Below are positions 22,901 to 29,790 of a stretch of DNA of 32,534 nt, in pieces. Origin of the DNA: Oscillospiraceae bacterium (GTDB lineage Bacteria; Bacillota; Clostridia; Oscillospirales; Acutalibacteraceae); the NCBI GenBank assembly GCA_902780565.1, contig CACZGD010000013.1, positions 1 through 32,534 on the forward strand, given 5' to 3'. The translations under genes were made by a program, and so were the position numbers. The stretch's first letter is position 1. Each line of letters starts with the position of its first letter. The notes beneath the pieces were generated by a model, which worked only from the letters and a program-made list of their open reading frames with translations, was not told the origin of the DNA and did no database searches.

Positions 22901-24290
22901 CGAGCACGCGTTTACCGAGGTTGCCGAGGAGATCCCGGCGACCTGCCAGGCGGCGGGTCAGGTGATCCGCGTGTGCGAATGCGGCCAGTTTGAGGCCGAG
23001 GCGACGCCTCTCAGCGAACACAGCTTTGAATGGATCAACGATACCGATCCCGACTGCGGACGTGACGGCTCCCGTCATCAGGTTTGCTCAGTCTGCGGCG
23101 CGACCGGCGTGACCGAAACCATCCCCGCCACGGGTGAGCACAGCTTCACATGGGTCGTGGATACCGAGCCCGACTGCGGACATGACGGCTCCCGTCATCA
23201 GGTTTGCTCAGTCTGCGGCGCGACCGGCGTGACCGAAACCATCCCCGCCACGGGTGAGCACAGCTTCACATGGATCGTGGATTCCGAGCCGGACTGCGGA
23301 CATGATGGAGCCCGTCATCAGGTTTGCTCGGTCTGCGGCACGACCGGCGCGAACGAGACCATCCCCGCCAACGGCGAACATACCTTCACATGGGTCGTGG
23401 ATACCGAGCCCGACTGCGGACATGACGGCTCCCGCCATCAGGTCTGCTCCCGCTGCGGCGCGACCGGCGCAACCGAGGTCATTCCCGCCACCGGCGAACA
23501 CAGCTTCACGTGGGTCAATGATACCGAGCCCGACTGCATCCATGACGGCTCCCGCCATCAGGTCTGTTCCCGCTGCGGCGCGATCGGCGCAACCGAGGTC
23601 ATTCCCGCCACCGGCGAACATATTTATACAAGGGAGGTCGTCGGCGTCGAGACCCTCGCCTATCCCGCCGACTGCGAGAACGCCGCCCGGTATTACTACA
23701 CCTGCGAGCACTGCAGCAGCGTTGAACGGAACGGCAGCCGCACGTTCGCTTCCGGCGGACCCATCGGGCACAGCTACGTTCTGACAGACGAAACCGATTC
23801 CACCTGCCAGAGCGCGGGCAAAAAGATCTTCACCTGCGAGCATTGCGGCGAAAGTAAAGTGGAAACGAAGCCCTTGGCGGACCACACCCCCGAAACGGTG
23901 CCCGGCAGAGCGGCCACCTGCACGCAGACCGGCCTGACCGACGGCGTGCGCTGCAGCGCGTGCAAGACCATTCTGACGCAGCAGCAGGTGCTGCCGAAGA
24001 CCGCCCATAGATATGGCGCGTGGAGCACCGAGACCGACGCGACCTGCACCCGGACCGGCGTTTCCGCGCGGTATTGCACCGTATGCGGCGACCGCCAGAC
24101 CGACATGCTGCCGAAGACCGCGCACACGGACCGTAACGACGACGGCTTCTGCGACGACTGCGGCGCCGAGCTGAAAAGCCACGGCGACCGCTGCCCGCTG
24201 TGCGGCGAGACGCACACCGGCTTCTGGGGATCGATCGTCGGCTTCTTCCACCGCATCGTCTATTTCTTCAAGCACTTATTCGGCGGCTGA
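19914..24290 (+). CDS. Secreted C1 (papain-like) peptidase with leucine-rich and CxxCG repeats
   Basis: A 1458-residue secreted multidomain protein. Residues 1 to about 29 are a signal peptide. The papain-type peptidase domain has Q142, C147 (GGTCWAHA), H319 (GINHAVTVVGW) and N351 (KNSWG), a complete catalytic set. A beta-rich lectin-like part (about 380-545) follows, then a short Cys-pair region (CVYCGKD, CSICGAV), BspA-type leucine-rich repeats (about 728-955) and five 40-residue repeats (1036-1235) each with a CSVCGAT-type pair. More CxxCG modules follow. The last 32 residues start CPLCGETHTGFWG and end in an aromatic, hydrophobic helix FFHRIVYFFKHLFGG, without an LPxTG signal. It probably acts on or near the cell surface on host or dietary protein. 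The start has GAGAGGAG within 8 nt; a longer in-frame start at 19848 has no site. Confidence 0.92.
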   Translation: MRKPWKPLSVFLTLLMLVTVMSPAGLAEANAGHVHTPAPIADDSQTAAAPGTAALFEKRIPAGFHKTGLSVTDEKGREIFYLEGKASEYGYVPYLWVDAEGFALPPEEQPFVTYEANAGAGQTFPSSYDARDDGLITPVERQIGGTCWAHAAAAVMEANAIKQGLATADSVNISEYQLLWYGYNGYYSGVTESRNDGMTGQSTYDILERGGNPTVIGYAVLNHQGPALESRYDLDESLNETAFAAAMEEAFLYDNRFERDFSFESIHTYSAEPAAIKAALTEYGAVQISYFSGGYYTKQNNLGDELCAYYCPIPQGINHAVTVVGWDDDFSRENFREDARPIHNGAWLVKNSWGANWGNDGYFWLSYEDATIAQVATYKVAPLTDRENAYSHNGMICLNAVSCTAAGNVFTTKAREHLTYVTPGETLSGAYTFKIYGNVPANAASPEEGTLLYTQTGETANELWIPVNDLVLLDAGERFSVVFEGLSSVMAEGTGRPAGFATSGNVVYTGNPGESFVKQNGVWKDAYALGKNNVAVAAFSADEGTAPYAVTFICPGHFTQTVTADANGTVALPQTPGHTWVFTYMGGPFDGANVTRNMTVTAHCYPTAGAINPDSACETVFRCVYCGKDMKDPVAEHTEVPTVVAPTREHPGYTDYTCSICGAVRRTDWTIHPDGDGQILGDFIWQYYDGAISFAGTGRAPDFSGQSAAKPWGSHAGETVDFYMGEGLTHLGSFSFCYFNQLKNIVYPSTIRSIGNSAFMYCKGLEEVTVPAGLIDIGTIDGDTIYYGCSGIRRIVIEEGIRTLNNAFYKSYEGAEGLEVVIPSTLISYHYLCHWYYIATLERYVVSPDNPHLKAVDGVLFSKDGTKIISYPPSKPGAYYKPPAGVTGLDYYSFSDLRNLKYLDLSETAVTVTGNYQFAYAKSLTNVNLPANLVTMAIGLLHNASGNLKKLFVPSSLRSARDPKTATALTFYSATALSALQNLTASNVTYTVLEGHEHAFTEVAEEIPATCQAAGQVIRVCECGQFEAEATPLSEHSFEWINDTDPDCGRDGSRHQVCSVCGATGVTETIPATGEHSFTWVVDTEPDCGHDGSRHQVCSVCGATGVTETIPATGEHSFTWIVDSEPDCGHDGARHQVCSVCGTTGANETIPANGEHTFTWVVDTEPDCGHDGSRHQVCSRCGATGATEVIPATGEHSFTWVNDTEPDCIHDGSRHQVCSRCGAIGATEVIPATGEHIYTREVVGVETLAYPADCENAARYYYTCEHCSSVERNGSRTFASGGPIGHSYVLTDETDSTCQSAGKKIFTCEHCGESKVETKPLADHTPETVPGRAATCTQTGLTDGVRCSACKTILTQQQVLPKTAHRYGAWSTETDATCTRTGVSARYCTVCGDRQTDMLPKTAHTDRNDDGFCDDCGAELKSHGDRCPLCGETHTGFWGSIVGFFHRIVYFFKHLFGG
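23019..23618 (+). repeat. Five tandem 120-bp coding repeats
   Basis: Units start at 23019, 23139, 23259, 23379 and 23499, each 120 bp (40 codons). Units 2 and 3 are nearly identical at the DNA level; unit 5 has an Ile codon in place of Gly in the DCGHD segment. The repeat encodes HSFTW(V/I)(V/N)D, DCGHDG, RHQVCS and CGATG followed by an ETIPATGE-like end. Such near-identity suggests recent copying and likely unit-number variation between strains. Confidence 0.95.
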
Positions 24291-24369
24291 GCCCGTCCCC
24301 GCGAAACGTCCCGTTAACCGGGGGATGCGCGAACGGAAGTATAACGGCATAAAACGAAACCATGACAAG

Positions 24370-24403
24370 GCGCTCCGGAGATCCGTTTTCCGGGGCGCTT
24401 TTT
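24370..24403 (+). terminator. Terminator of the C1 peptidase gene
   Basis: GCGCTCCGG (24370-24378) pairs with CCGGGGCGC (24390-24398), with one G-T pair, and TTTTTT follows. Confidence 0.82.
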
Positions 24404-24600
24404 TATCTGTCCCGGATCAGACGACGGTCTTTTCGGGAGGCAGTCCGCATGATGGATATACAATGCAAAGCAAAAATCCTGTATTTTTATCAAAAACTAT
24501 CACTTATGATGATGTAAAATACTTAAAACTATGTTATTATAATAAGATGAGAAGTAGTTTGCCCCATGTGGGTCCGGTGAAGGAAGGGAGGTCTCCCGGT
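24404..24600 (+). promoter_or_regulatory. AT-rich leader and probable promoter of the signalling operon
   Basis: TATAAT at 24538-24543 is a clear -10. No good -35 lies 16-18 bp upstream, which suits a promoter needing an activator. The upstream 80 bp are strongly AT-rich with repeated AAAACTAT/CTTAAAACTATG-like stretches. The start codon is 58 nt downstream of the -10 box. Confidence 0.5.
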
Positions 24601-26295
24601 ATGGATTTCAGAAAAAAAACGCTGTGCCTGTTTCTGATCTATTTCGTGCTGCTGAACGGCGTCGGCGCGCTCAACGTGTTAAGCTCTGAACACCGTTGGG
24701 GACTGTCGGCGAATATTGTTTTCAATCTTCTGCTGGATACCGTCTTTCTGCACTGGTGCTTCAGCGCCAGAAGGCGTTTCCCGCAAAAGCAGATGCGGCT
24801 GCACATCACCCTGTTTGTCGGGGCGTTTATCGCGCTGAACATGCTGAAGGTCGCCAAATATGATTTTACGGAGCATGACGGTGACGTACAGCGCTGGCTG
24901 TGGTACGCGTATTATATCACCTTTGTCTTCGGGCCGCTTTTCATGTTCCACGCCTCGCTCTACTTCGGCAAGCCCGACAATTACAGGATCTCACGGCGCT
25001 GGTATTGGATGTATCTGCCCGCCGGGATCATCGCGCTGGGCGTTCTGACCAACGACTGGCACCAGCTTGCCTTCCGTTTCAATTCCGGTATAGCTGACTG
25101 GAACAACGACTACACCCACGGCGTCTTTTATCATCTGGCAGCGCTGTGGATGCTTGCCATGCTGCTGGGGGTGATCGTTCTGGTGGTCCGGTCCGCCGTC
25201 CGTCGCCGTCTGCTCAAAACGGCGTGGCTGCCGCTGGCGGCGCTGGCGCTGGCCGCGCTTTACCGCATGGAATACAGCTTTTTGCCCGATGGCGCAAAAA
25301 TCCTGCAGTCTATCTATGAGTTTCCGGATTTCGTCTGTCTCGGCAGTATCCTCGTCTGGGAGTGCTTTGTGATCGCGCGGATCATCCCCTCCAACAACAG
25401 CTATCCCGCCATCTTTGCCGCATCTTCTCTGAACGCGGGCCTTGCGGACGGCGATTTTCTGGTGCGGCAGACCTCCGCGAACGCGGTCGCTCCTTCCGCC
25501 GAACAACTGCGATCGGCGTCGGAAAATGATCTGCCCCTGCCGGACGGCGACACGCTGCTGAAGGCCCACGCCGTGCAGGGCGGCTGGTTCTACTGGACCG
25601 AGGACATCCGGGAGCTGCGTCGCCTGAAGGAACAACTGGCCGATACGGCGGATTATATCGCCGAGGAAAACGCCATGCTGCGGATGTCCGCCGAAATCGA
25701 GGAGGAACGAAAAAAGACCGCCGAACAGAACAAGCTTTACGACGAGGTGGCCGATGCGCTTCACCCGCAGATCGAGGCGCTGCTGGACCTGACGAAAAAC
25801 ACACCGAAGGAGGAAGCGGCGTTTCGCTTTACGATGCAAAAAGCCGCGCTGCTGGTCGCCTATACGAAGCGGCGCAGCAATCTGCTGCTGCTTGCGGACG
25901 CCATGCCGTACTTCAGCGGCGAGGAGCTTGGCCTGTGCCTGAAGGAATCCGCCAGAGTGCTTCGGTTGGCGGGAAAGCCGTGCGAGATCTCGGTGTCCTC
26001 CGGCATTCAGATCACGCCCCGGACCGCCGACGCGCTGTATGAGACGTTTGAGTCCGCGCTGGAACGCACGCTGCCCTCGCTGAAGTCTGTCAGCGTTGCC
26101 CTGCTGAAGCAGGATGCCGACCGCCTCCTCTTCCGCATAAGGACGGAAAGCGGTACGGCGCCGCTGACGGCCGAGGCGCTACATGCTCTGCAAAAGGGCT
26201 TCGATGCGGCCGAGATGCGCTGCGGCGACAGCGACGCCTGCATCCAGATCACGATAAATAACGACATTTGCGAGGGGGGCGGCAAAAATGACTGA
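24601..26295 (+). CDS. 7TM-type sensor with degenerate histidine kinase core
   Basis: A 564-residue membrane protein. The first ~260 residues have seven to eight hydrophobic helices like the 7TM N-terminal region of histidine kinases, with LTNDWHQLAFRF (149-160) in an extracellular-like position. A long charged coiled coil (about 335-385) leads into a helical pair with H388 in DALHPQIEALLDL. The last domain has the size of an ATPase domain but no N-box Asn, no DxGxG and no G2 loop: the place of the N-box reads YETFESALER. It therefore probably cannot bind ATP normally and serves as a sensory or dimerising partner. I chose ATG 24601 (GGGAGG about 10 nt upstream) rather than an earlier in-frame ATG in the terminator region. 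It overlaps the next gene by 8 bp. Confidence 0.82.
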   Translation: MDFRKKTLCLFLIYFVLLNGVGALNVLSSEHRWGLSANIVFNLLLDTVFLHWCFSARRRFPQKQMRLHITLFVGAFIALNMLKVAKYDFTEHDGDVQRWLWYAYYITFVFGPLFMFHASLYFGKPDNYRISRRWYWMYLPAGIIALGVLTNDWHQLAFRFNSGIADWNNDYTHGVFYHLAALWMLAMLLGVIVLVVRSAVRRRLLKTAWLPLAALALAALYRMEYSFLPDGAKILQSIYEFPDFVCLGSILVWECFVIARIIPSNNSYPAIFAASSLNAGLADGDFLVRQTSANAVAPSAEQLRSASENDLPLPDGDTLLKAHAVQGGWFYWTEDIRELRRLKEQLADTADYIAEENAMLRMSAEIEEERKKTAEQNKLYDEVADALHPQIEALLDLTKNTPKEEAAFRFTMQKAALLVAYTKRRSNLLLLADAMPYFSGEELGLCLKESARVLRLAGKPCEISVSSGIQITPRTADALYETFESALERTLPSLKSVSVALLKQDADRLLFRIRTESGTAPLTAEALHALQKGFDAAEMRCGDSDACIQITINNDICEGGGKND

Positions 26296-27670
26296 TTTTA
26301 CCCTGCTGTGCGACCTTCCCACCAACATGATCCGCGCCGTTGGGTTCGGATTTTACGTGACCGGTTTTCTTGCCGTCGTTTGCATCGTGCGTTCGTTCGG
26401 TCATCCGAAGACCGGGAAAAACATCGTTTTCTGCCTGCCGATCCTTCTGGTCAGCATCCTGTTTGCAAACAACATACACGCCTATTCCGTCTACAGCATT
26501 CCCGGCATAGAGTTTCTTAAGGATATTTCCTACGACGCCGTTTTTTCGCTGCCCGTTTGGGTCGTCGCCCTCGTCTGGGTCCTGTCGCTGGCAGCGACGT
26601 CCGCACTGATGATCCGGCTGGAAGCAAGGATCCGGCGGGAGCTTTCCGCGCAATCTGTCTGCGAAGGGCTGAATCAGCTTCCCGACGGCGTCTGCGTCAG
26701 CCTGCCGAACGGCTTCCCGCGCCTTGTGAACGATCAGATGCAGCGCATCAGCAACACGGCGTTCGGCGTGGGCGTGCTGGATACGGTACAGCTTGACGCG
26801 CTGATGGAGAAGCGCGCGTACAGGCCGGGCTGCCGCATGGAGGAACGCGAGGAGAACCGGTTTTTGCTGTTATCGGACGGCAGCGTGTGGCAGATGAAAA
26901 AACAGCCGCTGCACGCGGAGGGCCGCGACATGACGGAAATGATCGCCTATAACGTGACCGAACGCTATCACGATCTGCTGGAGCTGGAGCAGCGAAACGC
27001 CCGCCTTGCCGCGATCAACGGGCAGCTCCGCGACGTGCTCAGCAATATGAACCGTATCGTGCGGGAAAAGGAGATCCTTGCGGCAAGAGTCCGGCTCCAT
27101 AACGACCTCGGCCAGTGCCTGCTGATGCTGGAAAACTATTTGCAGCGCGGCGGAGACTGCGAGGAGGTGCTTCGGGAGCTGTCGGCAACGGCGGAGATGC
27201 TTTGGAACAAACAGAGCGACGAGCAGACGGACGACCGCCTGGTTGCGCTGCTTGAAGCGGCCGAGGCCGTAGGCGTGAAGATCCGTATGCGCGGCGAGCT
27301 GCCGGAGGCGTGGAAGGAAACGATCGAGCTCGCGATCCTTGAATGCCTGATCAACACGGTCAAGCACGCCAAGGGGAAACGGCTTGACGTGACCTTTGCC
27401 CGGGACGGCGGCTTCTATACGGTTTCCATCACCAACGACGGCGAGCCGCCGAAGGGGACGGTGCGTGAAACGGGCGGCCTTGCGAATCTCAGGACGCTTG
27501 CCGTGCGGCAGGGCGCGGAAATGACCGTTGAAAGCAAACCGGTCTTCCGGCTGATCCTGCGGCTGGACAAGGCGGGACCGCTGCCCTACGGCGTGCCGCA
27601 GAGCTGCGCCTCATCCCCCTGCCGCGAGATCCCGCAAAACAGAAAAACGGAACAGGAGCGACGCATATGA
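26288..27670 (+). CDS. Sensor histidine kinase, HisKA_3-like
   Basis: A 460-residue membrane kinase. Three hydrophobic helices occupy about residues 14-34, 46-64 and 83-105. A PAS-like stretch (about 120-225, LNQLPDGVCVS) and a coiled coil follow. The phosphorylated His is probably H271 in RVRLHNDLGQCLL, the HisKA_3 form that pairs with NarL-type regulators. The ATPase domain has N-box E352/N356/H360 (ECLINTVKHA), NDGEPP at 383-388 and GGLANLR at 396-402, so it looks active. The C-terminal tail (about 430-460) is Pro/Ser/Arg-rich and unusual. ATG 26288 has GAGGGGGG 8 nt upstream; the stop overlaps the regulator's ATG as ATGA. Confidence 0.92.
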   Translation: MTDFTLLCDLPTNMIRAVGFGFYVTGFLAVVCIVRSFGHPKTGKNIVFCLPILLVSILFANNIHAYSVYSIPGIEFLKDISYDAVFSLPVWVVALVWVLSLAATSALMIRLEARIRRELSAQSVCEGLNQLPDGVCVSLPNGFPRLVNDQMQRISNTAFGVGVLDTVQLDALMEKRAYRPGCRMEEREENRFLLLSDGSVWQMKKQPLHAEGRDMTEMIAYNVTERYHDLLELEQRNARLAAINGQLRDVLSNMNRIVREKEILAARVRLHNDLGQCLLMLENYLQRGGDCEEVLRELSATAEMLWNKQSDEQTDDRLVALLEAAEAVGVKIRMRGELPEAWKETIELAILECLINTVKHAKGKRLDVTFARDGGFYTVSITNDGEPPKGTVRETGGLANLRTLAVRQGAEMTVESKPVFRLILRLDKAGPLPYGVPQSCASSPCREIPQNRKTEQERRI

Positions 27671-28302
27671 AGAAAACCCGCGTGATGGTTGTGGACGATC
27701 AGTCGATCTCCCGCCGATATGTTGAGATGGCCGCAGCCAACTCCGGCCGCTATGAGGTGGTGTATTCGGTGAAATCCGCGTTTGCGGTCAACGTGTATCT
27801 TGCGAACGGAGGCGTTGACCTTGTCGTGATGGATATTCTGATGAACGACGGCTCCAACGGGCTGGACGCGGCGCAGCAGATCCTGCGGCATTACCCGGAT
27901 ATCAAGATCATCGCCATGACAAGTATGCCGGATGATACCTGGATGCAGCGCGCGAGGGAGATCGGCATTCAAAGCTTTTGGTATAAAGAGGCGGACGAGG
28001 TCTCCATCCTCGATATCCTGGACCGTACGATGGCGGGCGAGTTTGTCTATCCGGTGCTTTCGCCGGACGTCCGGCTTGGGCTTGCCCGGCGGGAGGATTT
28101 CACAAAGCGGGAGCTGGACGTGCTGCGCGAGCTGACGACCGGGAAATCCAACGGCGAGATCGCCCAGAAGCTTGTCATTTCGGAAAACACGGTGAAATCC
28201 CACGTCCGCGCGCTGCTCAGCAAAACGGGATTTTCCAACCGTACGGAGCTGAGCATCAAGGCGCGTGTAGCGGGGCTCGCGCTGCACCCGGACGACTGCT
28301 GA
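27667..28302 (+). CDS. NarL/FixJ-type response regulator
   Basis: A 211-residue two-domain regulator. The receiver domain has D10 and D11, phosphoacceptor D56 (VVMDILMND), T85 and K107. The LuxR-type helix-turn-helix is at about 145-205 (FTKRELDVLRELTTGKSNGE, then ISENTVKSHV). It is the natural partner of the kinase upstream, with a 4-bp gene overlap. Its DNA targets are unknown; its own operon promoter at 24538 lacks a -35 and might be one. ATG 27667 is preceded by AGGAGCG at about 8 nt. Two terminators follow. Confidence 0.95.
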   Translation: MKKTRVMVVDDQSISRRYVEMAAANSGRYEVVYSVKSAFAVNVYLANGGVDLVVMDILMNDGSNGLDAAQQILRHYPDIKIIAMTSMPDDTWMQRAREIGIQSFWYKEADEVSILDILDRTMAGEFVYPVLSPDVRLGLARREDFTKRELDVLRELTTGKSNGEIAQKLVISENTVKSHVRALLSKTGFSNRTELSIKARVAGLALHPDDC

Positions 28303-28394
28303 GCGTGCGGCCCTTCAGGGTCCCGAAGCAACGTATCCCGCCTGACCCTGCCCTGTCTTCGTCACGCGTCTTTCTATCCGCTTTCTATCCGCGT

Positions 28395-28447
28395 CCGCCC
28401 CGCAAGGGGCGGTTTTTTTAAAAACACTTCGCGGGAAGTGCTTTTTT
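28395..28447 (+). terminator. Two terminators in a row after the response regulator
   Basis: First stem CCGCCCC (28395-28401) with GGGGCGG (28406-28412), loop GCAA, then seven T. Second stem CACTTC (28425-28430) with GAAGTG (28435-28440), loop GCGG, then CTTTTTT. The second also has an A-run on its other side and could work on the minus strand. Confidence 0.9.
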
Positions 28448-28807
28448 GGGTTAACCTGCTGCGCGCTGCCGGACCATAGAAAGAAAAACGGAAGGGACGA
28501 TAGCAGCGGCGTCCGCGCGGCGCCGCTGCGGCTTCATCCTGAGGTTACGTTTTTTCCCTTGAACAGGATTCGACGTCCTTTCGATGATATATTGCCTTGA
28601 GTAATGACGCGGTATCGGCCATAATGAAGAGGCAGAGGAGGTAATAAATCTGATACGGACCGGGCAAACACATCATTATAAAGCTGCGAACACAGACGGA
28701 ATCGCCGCAAGCGCGACTTGAAAGACACAGAGACAGGGAACAGTTCAAAACCACTGAAAAAAATCGCACAAACAGCGATGAAACGGTCCTCTGTCTCTAT
28801 AATCCGT
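28448..28807. other. Gene-free stretch with hairpin, promoter-like boxes and an orphan ribosome binding site
   Basis: No convincing gene. A 9-bp stem GCAGCGGCG (28503-28511) with CGCCGCTGC (28521-28529) has no T-tract. TTGAGT (28597-28602), 17 bp, CATAAT (28620-28625) looks like a plus-strand promoter. AGGAGG (28636-28641) follows, but only an ATC or a CTG lies at a starting distance; the CTG frame is 23-24 codons long. AGAGACAG near 28730 is mirrored by CTGTCTCT at 28792-28799. This may be a degraded gene or a non-coding RNA; nothing settles it. Confidence 0.35.
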
Positions 28808-28879
28808 TTTGAGATCCCCCAAAGCCGGGTCCTGCTTCATCCGGTCGGACCGGACGCCCCCGGCGTCTGACGCCGCCCG
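28808..28879 (+). pseudogene. Duplicate fragment of the HD gene 3' end
   Basis: This 72-bp stretch matches 19596-19667 except at two positions. It keeps the reading frame: FEIPQSRVLLHPVGPDAPGV then TGA, against FEITQSRVLLHPVGPDGPGV in the full gene. Nothing upstream resembles the rest of the HD protein. Either a deleted paralogue or a small copied block with its own palindromes; the conserved frame favours a gene origin. Confidence 0.8.
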
Positions 28880-28894
28880 CAGGCTGCGTCATTG

Positions 28895-28922
28895 AAAAAA
28901 GCACGCCGCAGCGTGCTTTTTT
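28895..28922. terminator. Bidirectional terminator
   Basis: AAAAAAGCACGC-CGCA-GCGTGCTTTTTT is a perfect stem with A/T runs on both sides (28895-28922). It ends the minus-strand membrane-protein gene and blocks plus-strand transcripts too. Confidence 0.9.
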
Positions 28923-28957
28923 GAAGTCGGAGAGTCTTCTCCCGTCTCCGCGCCGGG

Positions 28958-29686
28958 TCAGCCCTCCATCAGCCCGAACGCCAGGACCCCGATGGAGATG
29001 TAGGTCATCATGGACGCAAGGATCCGTCCCTTTCTGGTCTTGACGCGGAACAGCAGAAAAATGATGCTGAAAATGAACCCGCACACACCCGAGACCACGG
29101 AAGCGCCGACGTACCAGACGTGCTGATCGACAAAAGACGCGACGAAGGGATAGGTGCCCTCCATCACGTAATGCCCCATCCAGTTGAACGCGAAGGAGAG
29201 CAGCATGCACCAGACGCCCCAGTCAAAGCTGTGATGCTTTTTGCCGTAGACCATCAGCAGGATGAACATACAGGCGACCGGGAAGGTGGTCACGCTTTCA
29301 AAAGGCACAAAGTGCACGTCCCCGACCGCGTAATGCCAGGAGATCTCGCCGATGAACTGCCACAAAAGGATCCCGGCGGCAAAGCCGAAAAACGAGGACA
29401 TATAGTGCTTCTCCCGCTTTGCGGCGCGGGACGCGACGCACGTGAACACAAACCACAGTACGATCGCCAACACGCCGAACGCCAGCCTGCCGGCGGTGGG
29501 CTTGGTCAGCTCCGCGCCGACCGCGGACGGCTCCTGGAGCATGGGACCGAGGCCCTTCAGCAGCCGGAAGGGGATCATACAAAGGATCAGAATGACGAAC
29601 TCCGCCGCCAGTGGCAGGAAGTATTCCCATAAAAGCTCCCTGCGCGTGCTTCGGATGTGAGTGCTGTAGTTGTTTTCCGTTTTCAT
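28958..29686 (-). CDS. Hypothetical membrane protein, about seven helices
   Basis: A 242-residue integral membrane protein of unknown function. Hydrophobic helices include YFLPLAAEFVILILCMIPF, LAFGVLAIVLWFVFTCVAS, FGFAAGILLWQFIGEISWHY, FPVACMFILLMVYG, WGVWCMLLSFAFNWMGHYV, VWYVGASVVSGVCGFIFSII and a last MMTYISIGVLAFGLM. His and Trp residues lie at helix ends (EISWHYAVGDVHF, FNWMGHYV), which might bind a cofactor or metal. The N-terminus carries charged residues before the first helix and no cleavage site. ATG 29686 has AAGGGAG about 8 nt upstream. No clear promoter was seen in 29687-29790. The family was not recognised. Confidence 0.72.
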   Translation of the reverse strand: MKTENNYSTHIRSTRRELLWEYFLPLAAEFVILILCMIPFRLLKGLGPMLQEPSAVGAELTKPTAGRLAFGVLAIVLWFVFTCVASRAAKREKHYMSSFFGFAAGILLWQFIGEISWHYAVGDVHFVPFESVTTFPVACMFILLMVYGKKHHSFDWGVWCMLLSFAFNWMGHYVMEGTYPFVASFVDQHVWYVGASVVSGVCGFIFSIIFLLFRVKTRKGRILASMMTYISIGVLAFGLMEG

Positions 29687-29790
29687 TTGGCTTCTCCCTT
29701 CAATTTCATTCCTTCATCAGACCGTCTACGGGCGACTTCATTGAAAAAGCGCGCAAAAGTGTACCAGAACAGAACCCCACAAACAGAAAA

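Noticed and set aside
23019-23618. 120-bp repeats as a mobile or non-coding repeat
   Set aside because: The period is exactly 40 codons, the frame runs through all units, and changes between units are mostly at third positions or conservative.
28811-29210. Extra minus-strand frames over 28797-29210
   Set aside because: They are other-frame readings of the membrane protein gene and the terminator, with no start signals.
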